Below, one piece after another: positions 8,245 through 17,111 of a stretch of DNA of 64,000 nt; the stretch's first letter is position 1; the number at the start of each line of letters is the position of its first letter. This DNA is from Mycobacterium sp. 852002-51057_SCH5723018 (lineage in GTDB: Bacteria > Actinomycetota > Actinomycetes > Mycobacteriales > Mycobacteriaceae). The translations under genes and the position numbers were made by a program. The notes under the pieces were generated by a model that was given only the letters and a program-made list of their open reading frames with translations, had not been told where the DNA came from and searched no databases. Location of the stretch: the NCBI RefSeq assembly GCF_001667035.1, contig NZ_LZIR01000108.1, positions 32,960 to 96,959 on the forward strand, read 5' to 3'.

Positions 8245-10377
8245 CTAATCCGGCATCGCCCCGATGAGCCGCTCGGTCGTCAGCGGAAGTGACCGAACCC
8301 GCACACCAAGCGCATCGTAGACCGCGTTGGCGATCGCGGCGGCTGTCGGGCCTTGGGCGCACTCGCCGATGCCGAGCGGCGGATTGCCCTGGCCGCCAAC
8401 GAGTTCCACCTCGACCGCGGGCACCTCGGAGAACCGCAGGATCGGGTAGGTCTCCCAGGTGTCGCTGGTGACGTTGAAGCGGTCGAAACGCACCCGCTCC
8501 TTGAGCGTCCAGCTGGTGGCCTGCACGGCGCCGCCCTCGATCTGGTTGGCCGCGCCGTCGGGATTGATGATCAGCCCCGCGTCCACCGCGATGACCAGCC
8601 GGCGCACCCGGACCTCCTCGACCGCCTCGACCTCCGCGACCACCGCGCAGTAGGCGGCCGAATTCTTGTACCGCGCATACCCAACGCCATGACCGACCGA
8701 ATCGCCCCGCGTCCGGTCCGCCCAGCCGGCCCGCACCGCCGCCGCCTGCAGCACCGCCCGCCCGCGCGGATCCGACAGGTGCGCCAACCGGAACTCGACC
8801 GGATCGCGGCCCGCGGCCGCCGCCAGCTCATCCATAAACGACTCCGCCGCAAAGACATTGACGAACGCGCCCAGCGAACGCAGCGCCGAGGTGCGCAGCG
8901 GCATCTCGGTCAGCAGGTGGTTGATCACCCGGTAGGACGGAAAGTCATAGCCCGGCACTGAGTTTCGCCCGGCGCCACCTCCCCACTGCACGGGCGGCTC
9001 GCCGCCGGCCCGGATCGGCTCACCGCCGGCGCGTTCACTGGCCGCCAGCAACGCGTTGGTCGGCGTCGTCCCGGGGCGGCCCATGTAGCTGCCGCTGAAG
9101 ATCTCGTGGTGCCAGCCCAGGACGGCGCCGTCGTCGCCGCAATCGGCGGCGATCTCGACGACGGCGGCGGGCCCGAGCGGCGCCCACGCCAGTTCGTCGG
9201 GGCGCGACCAGACCAGGTGCACCGGCCGGCCGGGCACCGCGCGCGCCAGCAACGCCGCGTCCATCGCGGCGTCGTCGGCGCCGTTGTGCCCGTAGCACCC
9301 GGCCCCTTCGACGTGGCGGACCACCACCCGTTCGACCGAAAGGCCAAGCGCGGCGGCCAGTTCCCGTCGCAGCGCGTGCACACCCTGGCTGTGCGACCAG
9401 ACCTCCAGGCGGCCGTCGTCGGACCAGAGCGCCGCCGCCGACGAAGGGCCGATCGACCCGTGCGCCAGATAGGGCCGGTGGTAGCGGGCCGAGTGTGACC
9501 GCGCTGGCCCCGGCAAACCGGCGGCCTCCTTGGCCGCGAGCACCGAGGTCTCGGCCGCGGCCGACACCAGAAATGCGGGCAGATCGTTTTCGTCCGGCAG
9601 CGTCGGCCGCTCGTCCCAGGCGGCGTCGCGGCGCAGCCGCTCGGCGGCGCGCACCGCGACCTCCTCGCGGTCGGCCACCACCCCGAGGAATTCGCCGTCG
9701 CGCACCACGGTGATCACCCCGGGCAACGCCAGCGTGGGCCTGGTGTCCAAAGCGTCTGGATCACGCAGCTTTGCGCCGCGCGACGGTGGGCGAACCACCC
9801 GCCCGTACAGCTGGCCGTCCAGTTCCAGGTCGTGCAGGAAGCGCGGCCGCCCGGTGAGCTTGTCGGGCAGGTCGAGCCGCGCGACGGCGGTGCCGACCAC
9901 CGCGTAGTCCGACTCCGGCTTGGGCGCGGCCTCCCCGTCGGCCGGCCGGTCCAGCAGCGTGTCGTCGGCCAGCTCCCAGTAGCTGGTGGCCAATTTCTCC
10001 GGCCCGCCCGGTCCGATGATGTCGCCGTCCGCGACGTCCAGCTCGTCGGGCGCCACGGCCAGTTTGGCCGCCGCGGCGTCGAGGTAGATCGCCCGCGCCT
10101 CGGCGCAGGCCTGGCGCAGCGCCGCGCCCGACTGCTGGATGGACCGGCTGCCGGCGGTGAAGCCCTCGTCGGGGCTGCGGTCGGTGGCCGCGGCGATCAT
10201 CCGCACGCGGTCGACGTCGACGTCGAGCTCCTCGGCGGCGATCTGCGCCAGCGCCGTCAACACGCCCTGACCCAGCTCCACCTTGCCCGAGCGCACCTCG
10301 ATCACGCCGTCGGAGGTGATCCGAACCCATTCGCCGAGAACGGGATTGGCGGCCAGCGACTCCGGCAGGTCAGGCAT
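8245..10377 (-). CDS. Molybdenum hydroxylase large subunit (aldehyde oxidase/IorB type)
   Basis: This 710-residue protein belongs to the molybdopterin-binding large subunits of the xanthine dehydrogenase superfamily, most like isoquinoline 1-oxidoreductase beta subunits. Evidence includes GKVELGQGVLTALAQIAAEE near residue 31, a hammerhead region (YAVVGTAVARLDLPDKLTG) near residue 158, and PLGIGECAQGPTAAAIANA near residue 675, carrying the active-site glutamate. The substrate is unknown. Its start overlaps the stop of the 2Fe-2S subunit gene by 8 bp, so the two form one enzyme. The XdhC-like and CoxG-like genes nearby probably mature it. I see no FAD (CoxM-type) subunit. Confidence 0.88.
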   Translation of the reverse strand: MPDLPESLAANPVLGEWVRITSDGVIEVRSGKVELGQGVLTALAQIAAEELDVDVDRVRMIAAATDRSPDEGFTAGSRSIQQSGAALRQACAEARAIYLDAAAAKLAVAPDELDVADGDIIGPGGPEKLATSYWELADDTLLDRPADGEAAPKPESDYAVVGTAVARLDLPDKLTGRPRFLHDLELDGQLYGRVVRPPSRGAKLRDPDALDTRPTLALPGVITVVRDGEFLGVVADREEVAVRAAERLRRDAAWDERPTLPDENDLPAFLVSAAAETSVLAAKEAAGLPGPARSHSARYHRPYLAHGSIGPSSAAALWSDDGRLEVWSHSQGVHALRRELAAALGLSVERVVVRHVEGAGCYGHNGADDAAMDAALLARAVPGRPVHLVWSRPDELAWAPLGPAAVVEIAADCGDDGAVLGWHHEIFSGSYMGRPGTTPTNALLAASERAGGEPIRAGGEPPVQWGGGAGRNSVPGYDFPSYRVINHLLTEMPLRTSALRSLGAFVNVFAAESFMDELAAAAGRDPVEFRLAHLSDPRGRAVLQAAAVRAGWADRTRGDSVGHGVGYARYKNSAAYCAVVAEVEAVEEVRVRRLVIAVDAGLIINPDGAANQIEGGAVQATSWTLKERVRFDRFNVTSDTWETYPILRFSEVPAVEVELVGGQGNPPLGIGECAQGPTAAAIANAVYDALGVRVRSLPLTTERLIGAMPD

Positions 10378-10873
10378 CGGCGGATCCCCGCATCTCGGCC
10401 GCGGCGTTCAGCACCGCCGCGACCACCCGATTGTGCGAGCCGCAACGACACAGGTTGGGGTCCAGCGTGGCGCGGACCTCGGCCTCGGTCGGGTCGGGTT
10501 TGGCGTCCAGCAGCGCCGCGGCCGCCACCACGATGCCCGACATGCAATACCCGCACTGCGCCGCCTGCCCGGCGATCAGGGCGCGGGCCACCGGGTGCGG
10601 CTGCCCGTCGGCGCCCAGCCCTTCGACCGTGCGGATCGACTTGCCGGCCACCGACCACAGCGGGGTGTCACACGAGTAGATGGGCCGGCCGTCGGCCAGC
10701 ACGAAACACGCGCCGCACAACCCCACCCCGCAGCCGAACCGCGTGCCCTTCAGTCTCAGGTGGTTGCGCAGCACGTACAGCAGCGGTGTGTCGTCTTCGG
10801 CGCGAACCTGGTGCCGCCGGCCATTGACGTCCAGATCTGTCAAAGTCCTGTCTTCTGTCACGGGCTCCAGCAT
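10370..10873 (-). CDS. 2Fe-2S small subunit of the molybdenum hydroxylase
   Basis: This 167-residue electron-transfer subunit has two [2Fe-2S] clusters. The N-terminal plant-type ferredoxin motif is CGVGLCGACFVLADG with a later Cys in SCDTP. The C-terminal helical domain has CGYCMSG and CRCGSHNRVV. Electrons from the molybdenum centre would pass through these clusters to an unknown acceptor. The ATG at 10873 has a ribosome site too close to be ideal; GTG 10861 is an alternative that loses only four residues. The gene is divergent from the GH76 gene, with 35 bp between starts. Confidence 0.9.
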   Translation of the reverse strand: MLEPVTEDRTLTDLDVNGRRHQVRAEDDTPLLYVLRNHLRLKGTRFGCGVGLCGACFVLADGRPIYSCDTPLWSVAGKSIRTVEGLGADGQPHPVARALIAGQAAQCGYCMSGIVVAAAALLDAKPDPTEAEVRATLDPNLCRCGSHNRVVAAVLNAAAEMRGSADA

Positions 10874-10908
10874 CCTCCGGCCGCCCGCATGCGGCAGGAT
10901 CGACAGGT

Positions 10909-12051
10909 ATGGATCAGCTGTGGGTCAACCGGGCGGCCAGCTCCGAAGCCGCTGTCGCGCAAAGGCACTTCAAGCGGCTGTGGGCGCTGCCGGGCACCCA
11001 GCTGGGGGTGGTGGCGTGGCCGGCGGCCCGGCGCGACCGGTTGTTCGGCACCTGGCACTACTGGTGGCAGGCGCACCTGCTGGATTGCCTGGTCGACGCG
11101 CAGTTGCGCGATCCGCGGCCGGACCGGCGCGCCAGGATAAACCGGCAGGTCCGGACGCACCGGCTGCGCAACAACTTCCGGTGGACCAACAGCTACTACG
11201 ACGACATGGCGTGGCTGGCGCTGGCGCTGGAACGCGCCGACCGGCTGGCCGGCGTCACGCGGCGGCGGGCGCTGCCCAAGCTCACCGAGCAGTTCGTCAA
11301 CGCGTGGGTGCCCGAGGACGGCGGCGGCATCCCGTGGCGCAAGCAGGACCAGTTCTTCAACGCCCCGGCCAACGGCCCGGCCGGCATTTTCCTGGCCCGC
11401 TATCCCGCCAGTGGGGATCGGCTCAAGCGGGCCGAGCAGATGGGCGATTGGATCGACCGCACCCTGATCGACCCGGAGACGCACCTGGTGTTCGACGGTA
11501 TCAAGGCCGGCTCGCTGGTCCGCGCGCAGTACAGCTACTGCCAGGGCGTGGTGCTCGGCCTGGAGACCGAGCTGGCAGCGCGCACCGGCGCGGAAGTCAG
11601 GGCCCGGCACGCGGCGCGGGTGCACCGCCTGGTCGCGGCCGTCGGCGAGCGCATGGCGCCGTCGGGGGTACTGCGTGGCGCCGGCGGCGGGGACGGCGGC
11701 CTGTTCGGCGGCATCACCGCGCGGTACCTCGCGCTGGTCGCGACCGCGCTGCCCGGCGACTCCGCCGACGACGCCGTGGCCCGCGACACCGCCCGCACCA
11801 TCGTGCTGGCCAGCGCGAAATCGGCGTGGGACAACCGGCAGACGGTCGACGGGCTGCCCCTGTTCGGCGCGTTCTGGGACCGCGACGCCGAACTGCCCCC
11901 GCAGAAGTCCGGGGCCGGCCAGGAGGCGCAGTTCGTCGAGGGTGCGGTCAACGCCTCGGCGATCGCCGAACGCGACCTGTCGGTGCAGCTTTCGGGGTGG
12001 ATGCTGATGGAGGCCGCCTGTAACGTCACCGCCGTGAGCGAGACGAAATGA
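10909..12051 (+). CDS. Glycoside hydrolase family 76-like protein (Rv0365c-like)
   Basis: This 380-residue protein resembles GH76 endo-alpha-1,6-mannanases and Rv0365c. The paired aspartates of the family are in SYYDDMAWLALALERA near residue 103. Other family-like stretches are GGGIPWRKQDQFFNAPANG and SYCQGVVLGLE. No signal peptide is visible, so a cytoplasmic location is inferred, which is odd for a mannan-degrading enzyme. Its stop overlaps the start of the acetoacetyl-CoA synthetase gene (ATGA), indicating coupling. Confidence 0.8.
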   Translation: MDQLWVNRAASSEAAVAQRHFKRLWALPGTQLGVVAWPAARRDRLFGTWHYWWQAHLLDCLVDAQLRDPRPDRRARINRQVRTHRLRNNFRWTNSYYDDMAWLALALERADRLAGVTRRRALPKLTEQFVNAWVPEDGGGIPWRKQDQFFNAPANGPAGIFLARYPASGDRLKRAEQMGDWIDRTLIDPETHLVFDGIKAGSLVRAQYSYCQGVVLGLETELAARTGAEVRARHAARVHRLVAAVGERMAPSGVLRGAGGGDGGLFGGITARYLALVATALPGDSADDAVARDTARTIVLASAKSAWDNRQTVDGLPLFGAFWDRDAELPPQKSGAGQEAQFVEGAVNASAIAERDLSVQLSGWMLMEAACNVTAVSETK

Positions 12052-13994
12052 CCGGACCCGGCAGCTGGACCCCCGATGACGAAACGCTGGCCGCGGCCAA
12101 CCTCACCCGCTTCATGGCCTGGCTGGCCGAGACCGGGCGCGGCCAGTACGGCGACTATCACCAACTCCTGCGCAAGTCGGTGGAGGACATCGACTGGTTC
12201 TGGGACGCCGTCTGGAACTTCTTCGACATCCGGGCCGACAGCCGGCCGACCGCGGTGCTCGGCAACCGCGCCATGCCCGGCGCCGAGTGGTTTCCCGGCG
12301 CCACCATCAACTACGCCACCGAGGTGTTCCGGCGCGCCACCGACGAGCGCCCCGCGCTGATCGTCGTGGGCGAGGACGGCTCGAGCGAGTGGTCGTGGGC
12401 GCGGCTGCAGCGTGAGACCGCGGCGTTCGCGGCCTACCTGCGCGGGCTGGGCGTCCAGCCCGGCGACGCGGTCGTCGGCTACCTCCCGAACGTCCCCGAG
12501 GCCGTCGTCGCCACCCTGGCCGCGGCCTGCGTGGGTGCGATCTGGGCGGTGTGCAATCAGGACGTGTCCGTCGACGGTGTGATAGCCAGATTGGGTCAGG
12601 TGCAGCCCGCCGTGCTGGTGGCCACCGACGGATCGGTGTACGGCGGCAAGCGCATTGATCGCCGCGGCGAGCTGGCCACGATTCGGGGGGCGATGCCCAC
12701 GCTGCGGGCCACCGTGGTCGTGCCGCGGCTCGGCGCGGACCCCGACGACGACACCGTGGCATGGGCGACGGCGGTCGCCGACGAGGCCGACCTCGACATC
12801 ACTGCCGTCCCCTTCACGCACCCGCTCTGGGTGATGTTCTCGTCCGGAACCACCGGGAAGCCGAAGGGCATCGTGCACGGGCACGGCGGCGTCGTGCTGG
12901 AGCACCTGAAGTACCTGAGCCTGCAACTGGACCTGCACCCCGGCGACCGGTTCCTGTGGTACTCGTCCACCAGCTGGATGATGTGGAACCTGCTGGTGTC
13001 GGGGCTGTTGGCCGACGCCACCATCGTGCTCTACGACGGCAGCCCAACGCATTTGGGCACCGACGGCCTGTGGCGGGTCGCCGCCGAGGCCGGCGTCACG
13101 GTGCTCGGTGCCGGCGCCGGCTACCTATTGGCTTGTGCGAAGGAGCAATTGAAGCCCGGCGCGTCCTACCCGCTGGACGCGGTGCGCGCGGTGGGTTCGA
13201 CGGGTTCGCCGCTGCCCGCCTCGGGGTTCCGCTGGGTGCACGAGGGGCTCGGCCGTTCGGTGCCGGTGATCTCGATGAGCGGCGGCACCGACGTCTGCAC
13301 GGCCTTCATCGGCGGCTGCCCGATCCTGCCGGTGGAGGCGGGCGAGCTGTCGAGCATCTGCCTGGGCGCGGCCATCGAATCCTGGTCCGGCGAGGGGAAT
13401 GCGGTCATCGGGCAAGAGGGCGAACTGGTGATCACCAAGCCGATGCCGTCGATGCCGGTGTTCTTCTGGAACGACGACGACGGCAGCCGTTACCGCGCCG
13501 CCTACTTCGACAAGTACCCAGGCGTGTGGTGTCACGGAGACTGGATCACCATCACCGACCGCGGATCGGTGGTGGTACACGGCCGTTCGGACGCCACCCT
13601 GAACCGGATGGGCGTTCGGATGGGCAGCGCCGAAATCTACAACGCGGTAGAGGGCATGCCCGAGGTGCGCGACTGCCTGGTGGTGGGCGTCGAGCAGGAC
13701 GACGGCGGCTATTGGATGCCGCTGTTCGTGGCTCTCGACGAGGGCGTGACCCTCGACGACGAACTGCGGTCGAGGATCGCGGCGGCCATTCGCCAGCACG
13801 CCTCGCCGCGGCACGTGCCCGACGACGTGCTCGAGGTTCCGGGCATCCCGCGCACGCTGACCGGCAAGCGGCTGGAAATCCCGATCAAGCGGATCCTGCT
13901 CGGCGCGGCCCCGGGTGAGGCGGTGCAGCAGAGTTCGATCGACCGGCCGGAGCTGCTAGACGCTTTCGTTGCGTACCGCAGAAGTCGCGTCTGA
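12048..13994 (+). CDS. Acetoacetyl-CoA synthetase
   Basis: This 648-residue member of the ANL adenylate-forming superfamily matches the acetoacetate-CoA ligase subfamily in length and N-terminus (a ~100-residue ACS-type N-terminal domain with WFWDAVWNFFDI and WFPGATINYA). The P-loop motif is MFSSGTTGKPKGIVHGHGG near residue 266, and the C-terminal catalytic lysine lies in GIPRTLTGKRLEIPIKR near residue 610. It would activate acetoacetate for lipid or sterol use. Acetate or propionate ligase activity is a less likely alternative. The last 39 bp overlap the 3' end of the convergent dedA gene. Confidence 0.88.
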   Translation: MTGPGSWTPDDETLAAANLTRFMAWLAETGRGQYGDYHQLLRKSVEDIDWFWDAVWNFFDIRADSRPTAVLGNRAMPGAEWFPGATINYATEVFRRATDERPALIVVGEDGSSEWSWARLQRETAAFAAYLRGLGVQPGDAVVGYLPNVPEAVVATLAAACVGAIWAVCNQDVSVDGVIARLGQVQPAVLVATDGSVYGGKRIDRRGELATIRGAMPTLRATVVVPRLGADPDDDTVAWATAVADEADLDITAVPFTHPLWVMFSSGTTGKPKGIVHGHGGVVLEHLKYLSLQLDLHPGDRFLWYSSTSWMMWNLLVSGLLADATIVLYDGSPTHLGTDGLWRVAAEAGVTVLGAGAGYLLACAKEQLKPGASYPLDAVRAVGSTGSPLPASGFRWVHEGLGRSVPVISMSGGTDVCTAFIGGCPILPVEAGELSSICLGAAIESWSGEGNAVIGQEGELVITKPMPSMPVFFWNDDDGSRYRAAYFDKYPGVWCHGDWITITDRGSVVVHGRSDATLNRMGVRMGSAEIYNAVEGMPEVRDCLVVGVEQDDGGYWMPLFVALDEGVTLDDELRSRIAAAIRQHASPRHVPDDVLEVPGIPRTLTGKRLEIPIKRILLGAAPGEAVQQSSIDRPELLDAFVAYRRSRV

Positions 13995-14666
13995 GTCGGG
14001 CTCCTGGTTGGCCGAGCGAGCGGCGCGGCGGCGACCCTGGAACCCGCGCCACGCCGCGATCATGGCCGGCAGCAGGGAAACGACCAGGATGCCCAGGATG
14101 ATCTTTTCCAGATTCTGGTGCACGAACGGCACGGTGCCCAGGAAGTAGCCCGCCAGTGTCGCGCCGCCGCCCCAGGCGATGCCGCCGACGATATCGAACC
14201 CCAGGAACACCGGGTAGCGCATGTAGGACACCCCGGCGACCACCGGGACGAACGTCCGCACGAACGGCGCGAACCGGGCCAGGATGACCGCCCACGGCCC
14301 GTACTTCTCGAAGAACGCGTGCGACTCGCTCACGTAGTGCTTCTTGAAGAACCTCGAGTCTTCCTTCTTGAACAGCGCCGGCCCGATCCGCCGCCCGATG
14401 AAGTAGCCGGTTTGGTCGCCCAGGATCGCGACCACCGCGACCGCGGGGGCCAGCACCCAGATGCTCGCCGGCGGGTTCGGGTGCGCGGCCAGCAGCCCGC
14501 CGGTGAACAGCAGCGATTCGCCGGGCAGCAGCGGAAACAGCAGCCCGGTCTCGATGAAGACGATGACCAGGATGCCGGGCAGGACCGCGGAGCCGAAGAC
14601 GCCGTTGGCGCCCAGCCAGTACATCGGGTCGAGGATGTCCGGCAGGGCCGTCACGGCGGTGCTCAC
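13956..14666 (-). CDS. DedA-family membrane protein (Rv0364-like)
   Basis: This 236-residue integral membrane protein is of the DedA/SNARE-associated family, now viewed as lipid scramblase or flippase-like proteins. Motifs are FIETGLLFPLLPGESLLFTG near residue 38, GDQTGYFIGRRIG near 83 and ILARFAPFVRTFVPVVAGVS near 127, with the conserved Arg-Phe-x-Pro pattern. About five hydrophobic segments are visible and the C-terminus is basic. It faces fba, whose start is 58 bp away, so the two share a promoter region. It overlaps the upstream synthetase gene at their 3' ends. Confidence 0.9.
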   Translation of the reverse strand: MSTAVTALPDILDPMYWLGANGVFGSAVLPGILVIVFIETGLLFPLLPGESLLFTGGLLAAHPNPPASIWVLAPAVAVVAILGDQTGYFIGRRIGPALFKKEDSRFFKKHYVSESHAFFEKYGPWAVILARFAPFVRTFVPVVAGVSYMRYPVFLGFDIVGGIAWGGGATLAGYFLGTVPFVHQNLEKIILGILVVSLLPAMIAAWRGFQGRRRAARSANQEPDSDATSAVRNESV

Positions 14667-14724
14667 GGTGTCTCAACATACCGGTGTTGCGATACTTGGT
14701 AGGCCGAGTCGCCAGGAGGAACGC

Positions 14725-15762
14725 ATGCCCATCGCAACGCCCGAGGTCTACGCCGAGATGCTGCGACGCGCCAAGGAGAATTCCTACGCCTTCCCGGCCA
14801 TCAACTGCACGTCCTCGGAGACGGTCAACGCCGCCATCAAGGGCTTCGCCGACGCCGGCAGCGACGGCATCATCCAGTTCTCCACCGGTGGTGCGGAGTT
14901 CGCCTCCGGCCTCGGGGTCAAGGACATGGTGGCCGGAGCGGTGGCGTTGGCCAAGTTCACCCGCAGCATCGCCGCCCGATACCCGGTCAACGTCGCGCTG
15001 CATACCGACCACTGCCCCAAGGACAAGCTGGACACCTACGTGCGGCCGCTGCTGGCGATCTCGGGCGAGCGGGTGGCCGCCGGCAAGGACCCGCTGTTCG
15101 GATCCCACATGTGGGACGGCTCCGCGGTGCCGATCGAGGAAAACCTGGCCATCGCCCGGGAGCTGCTCAAGGAGGCTGCGGCCGCCAAGATCATCCTCGA
15201 GGTCGAGATCGGCGTGGTGGGGGGCGAGGAGGACGGCGTCGCCAACGAGATCAACGACAAGCTCTACTCCACCCCGGAGGACTTCGAGAGGACCGTCGAC
15301 GCGCTGGGGCACGGCGAGCACGGCAAGTACCTGCTGGCCGCGACGTTCGGCAACGTCCACGGCGTCTACAAGCCCGGCAACGTCAAGCTGCGCCCCGACG
15401 TGCTGGCCCAGGGCCAGCAGGTGGCGGCGGCCAAGCTGGGTTTGCCGGAGGACGCCAAGCCGTTCGACTTCGTGTTCCACGGCGGTTCGGGCTCGCTGAA
15501 GTCTGAGATCGAGGAGGCGCTGCGCTACGGCGTGGTGAAGATGAACGTCGACACCGACACCCAGTACGCCTTCACCCGCCCGATCGCGGGTCACATGTTC
15601 ACCAACTACGACGGCGTGCTCAAGGTCGACGGCGAGGTGGGCGTCAAGAAGGCCTACGACCCGCGCGGCTACCTCAAGAAGGCCGAGGCCTCGATGACCG
15701 AGCGCGTCGTGCAGGCCTGCAACGACCTGCACTGCGCCGGAAAGTCGGTGAGCTCGGTCTAG
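14725..15762 (+). CDS. fba: Class II fructose-bisphosphate aldolase
   Basis: This zinc-dependent aldolase of 345 residues cleaves fructose 1,6-bisphosphate in glycolysis and reverses the reaction in gluconeogenesis. ATG 14725 follows a strong aggagga ribosome site and gives the M. tuberculosis Fba N-terminus (MPIATPEVYAEMLRRAKENS). Metal and substrate motifs include ALHTDHCPKDKL near residue 93, FGNVHGVYKPG near 209 and FHGGSGS near 251. The open frame extends upstream, but that part overlaps dedA and is not conserved. Confidence 0.97.
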   Translation: MPIATPEVYAEMLRRAKENSYAFPAINCTSSETVNAAIKGFADAGSDGIIQFSTGGAEFASGLGVKDMVAGAVALAKFTRSIAARYPVNVALHTDHCPKDKLDTYVRPLLAISGERVAAGKDPLFGSHMWDGSAVPIEENLAIARELLKEAAAAKIILEVEIGVVGGEEDGVANEINDKLYSTPEDFERTVDALGHGEHGKYLLAATFGNVHGVYKPGNVKLRPDVLAQGQQVAAAKLGLPEDAKPFDFVFHGGSGSLKSEIEEALRYGVVKMNVDTDTQYAFTRPIAGHMFTNYDGVLKVDGEVGVKKAYDPRGYLKKAEASMTERVVQACNDLHCAGKSVSSV

Positions 15763-15811
15763 CCGCGCCGCCAGGTCCGAACATGCGACTGGCTGCACAC
15801 TCGGCAGCGGG

Positions 15812-16633
15812 TTAGCCGCTGGGCGACTGGCAGATCTTCCACTGGTCGTCGCGGTACTGCAGGTCGAGGCTGCGGGTCGAGCGGAGCGACGGGTCGTAGG
15901 CCATGAACGTGGTGATGTTCGCCTCGGCGTGCTGGCCGTTGACGACGACCTGGTCGATGCTGGCGATCACCGGATACTGCTTGGCCGCCGACACCCGCTG
16001 GTAGGTCTCCTGCCACGCGTGTTCGTCGTAGTCGACGTACCCGTCGCGGGCGGTCCCGCAGGTGATGGTGCGCAGCGCGGTCAGATCGCCCCGCTGCACG
16101 GCGACGTCGTACTGGGAGATGGTGTGCCGAACCTGGTCTTCCTCAGAGGCTTTCGGGTGTTTACTGCGGGTCAGCAGCACGGTGCCCAGGATCGCGATCG
16201 CCGCCAGCGCAAGCACGATCACCACGATCGCCAGCACCCAGCCCCAGTTGAATTGCCGCGACGTACGTAGCTTCGCGCCCAGCCGCGGCGGAATCGACTG
16301 CGGCACAGCGGCTTTGGAAGGAATGCCGAACTGTTGGGTCGCGCCGTCGGCTCCCGGCGGCGAGGCGAAGACTTCGGTGGCCGGCTCCTGCGGAGTGGCG
16401 ATGATCGCCGTCTCCTTCGCGTCGAAACCGGGTGCGGTGAAACGACGTTCGCGCTGCTGGCCTCCGGCCGGCTCGGGATCGCTGCGCGGGTCGGCCTTGT
16501 TGATCACCACGGTCTCTGTCTCGGCGTCCCTGGGCACCATCGGGACCTCTTCGGCCGGCTCGACGGCCCGCTCGTCGCCCGGCTCGCCGCGGGATTCCTG
16601 TGGATCGAACTCAGGCCCGGGTGCATTAGGCAT
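15812..16633 (-). CDS. Conserved membrane protein (Rv0361-like)
   Basis: This 273-residue mycobacterial protein has unknown function. The first ~130 residues are charged and rich in Pro/Glu, likely cytoplasmic and disordered. One membrane helix follows (WVLAIVVIVLALAAIAILGTVLL). A ~110-residue extracytoplasmic domain ends the protein, with two cysteines that could form a disulfide (TITCGTA and WKICQSP). Topology is inferred from hydrophobicity. Its start is 47 bp from the divergent DUF3151 gene. Size and position match Rv0361. Confidence 0.8.
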   Translation of the reverse strand: MPNAPGPEFDPQESRGEPGDERAVEPAEEVPMVPRDAETETVVINKADPRSDPEPAGGQQRERRFTAPGFDAKETAIIATPQEPATEVFASPPGADGATQQFGIPSKAAVPQSIPPRLGAKLRTSRQFNWGWVLAIVVIVLALAAIAILGTVLLTRSKHPKASEEDQVRHTISQYDVAVQRGDLTALRTITCGTARDGYVDYDEHAWQETYQRVSAAKQYPVIASIDQVVVNGQHAEANITTFMAYDPSLRSTRSLDLQYRDDQWKICQSPSG

Positions 16634-16680
16634 GGGTGAAGCTTAGCGACCCGGCACCCGTAGACGGCAAAATAGACGCC

Positions 16681-17094
16681 ATGACGTCGATGGGAGATCT
16701 TCTCGGACCCGATCCGATCCTGCTGCCGGGCGACAGCGAAGCCGAAGCGGAGCTGCTGGCCAACGAAAACCCGAGCATCGTGGCCGCCGCGCACCCGACG
16801 GCGTCGGTCGCGTGGGCTGCGCTCGCCGAGGAAGCAATGGCTGAGGACAGGGCCGTCACGGCCTACGCGTATGCCCGCACCGGCTACCACCGCGGCCTGG
16901 ACCAGCTGCGGCGCAACGGCTGGAAGGGGTTCGGCCCCGTGCCGTACGCCCACGAACCCAACCGCGGTTTCCTGCGTTGTGTCGCGGCGCTGGCGCGCGC
17001 CGCCGACGCGATCGGCGAGACCGACGAGTTCCTGCGCTGCGTGGACCTGCTCGACGACTGCGACCCCGCGGCCCGCGCGGCGTTAGGGCTCTAG
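16681..17094 (+). CDS. DUF3151 conserved protein (Rv0360c-like)
   Basis: This small soluble protein of 137 residues matches the actinobacterial DUF3151 family (Rv0360c). It starts MTSMGDLLGPDPILLPGD and has conserved YARTGYHRGLDQLRRNGWKG and EPNRGFLRCVAALARAADAIGE. The helical pattern resembles a TPR-like fold, but no function is known. An in-frame codon exists at 16636; ATG 16681 is preferred because conservation starts there. Downstream are short direct repeats of the type ctctagaacgtc before the convergent transporter gene. Confidence 0.8.
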   Translation: MTSMGDLLGPDPILLPGDSEAEAELLANENPSIVAAAHPTASVAWAALAEEAMAEDRAVTAYAYARTGYHRGLDQLRRNGWKGFGPVPYAHEPNRGFLRCVAALARAADAIGETDEFLRCVDLLDDCDPAARAALGL

Positions 17095-17111
17095 AGGGGC
17101 TCTAGAACGTC

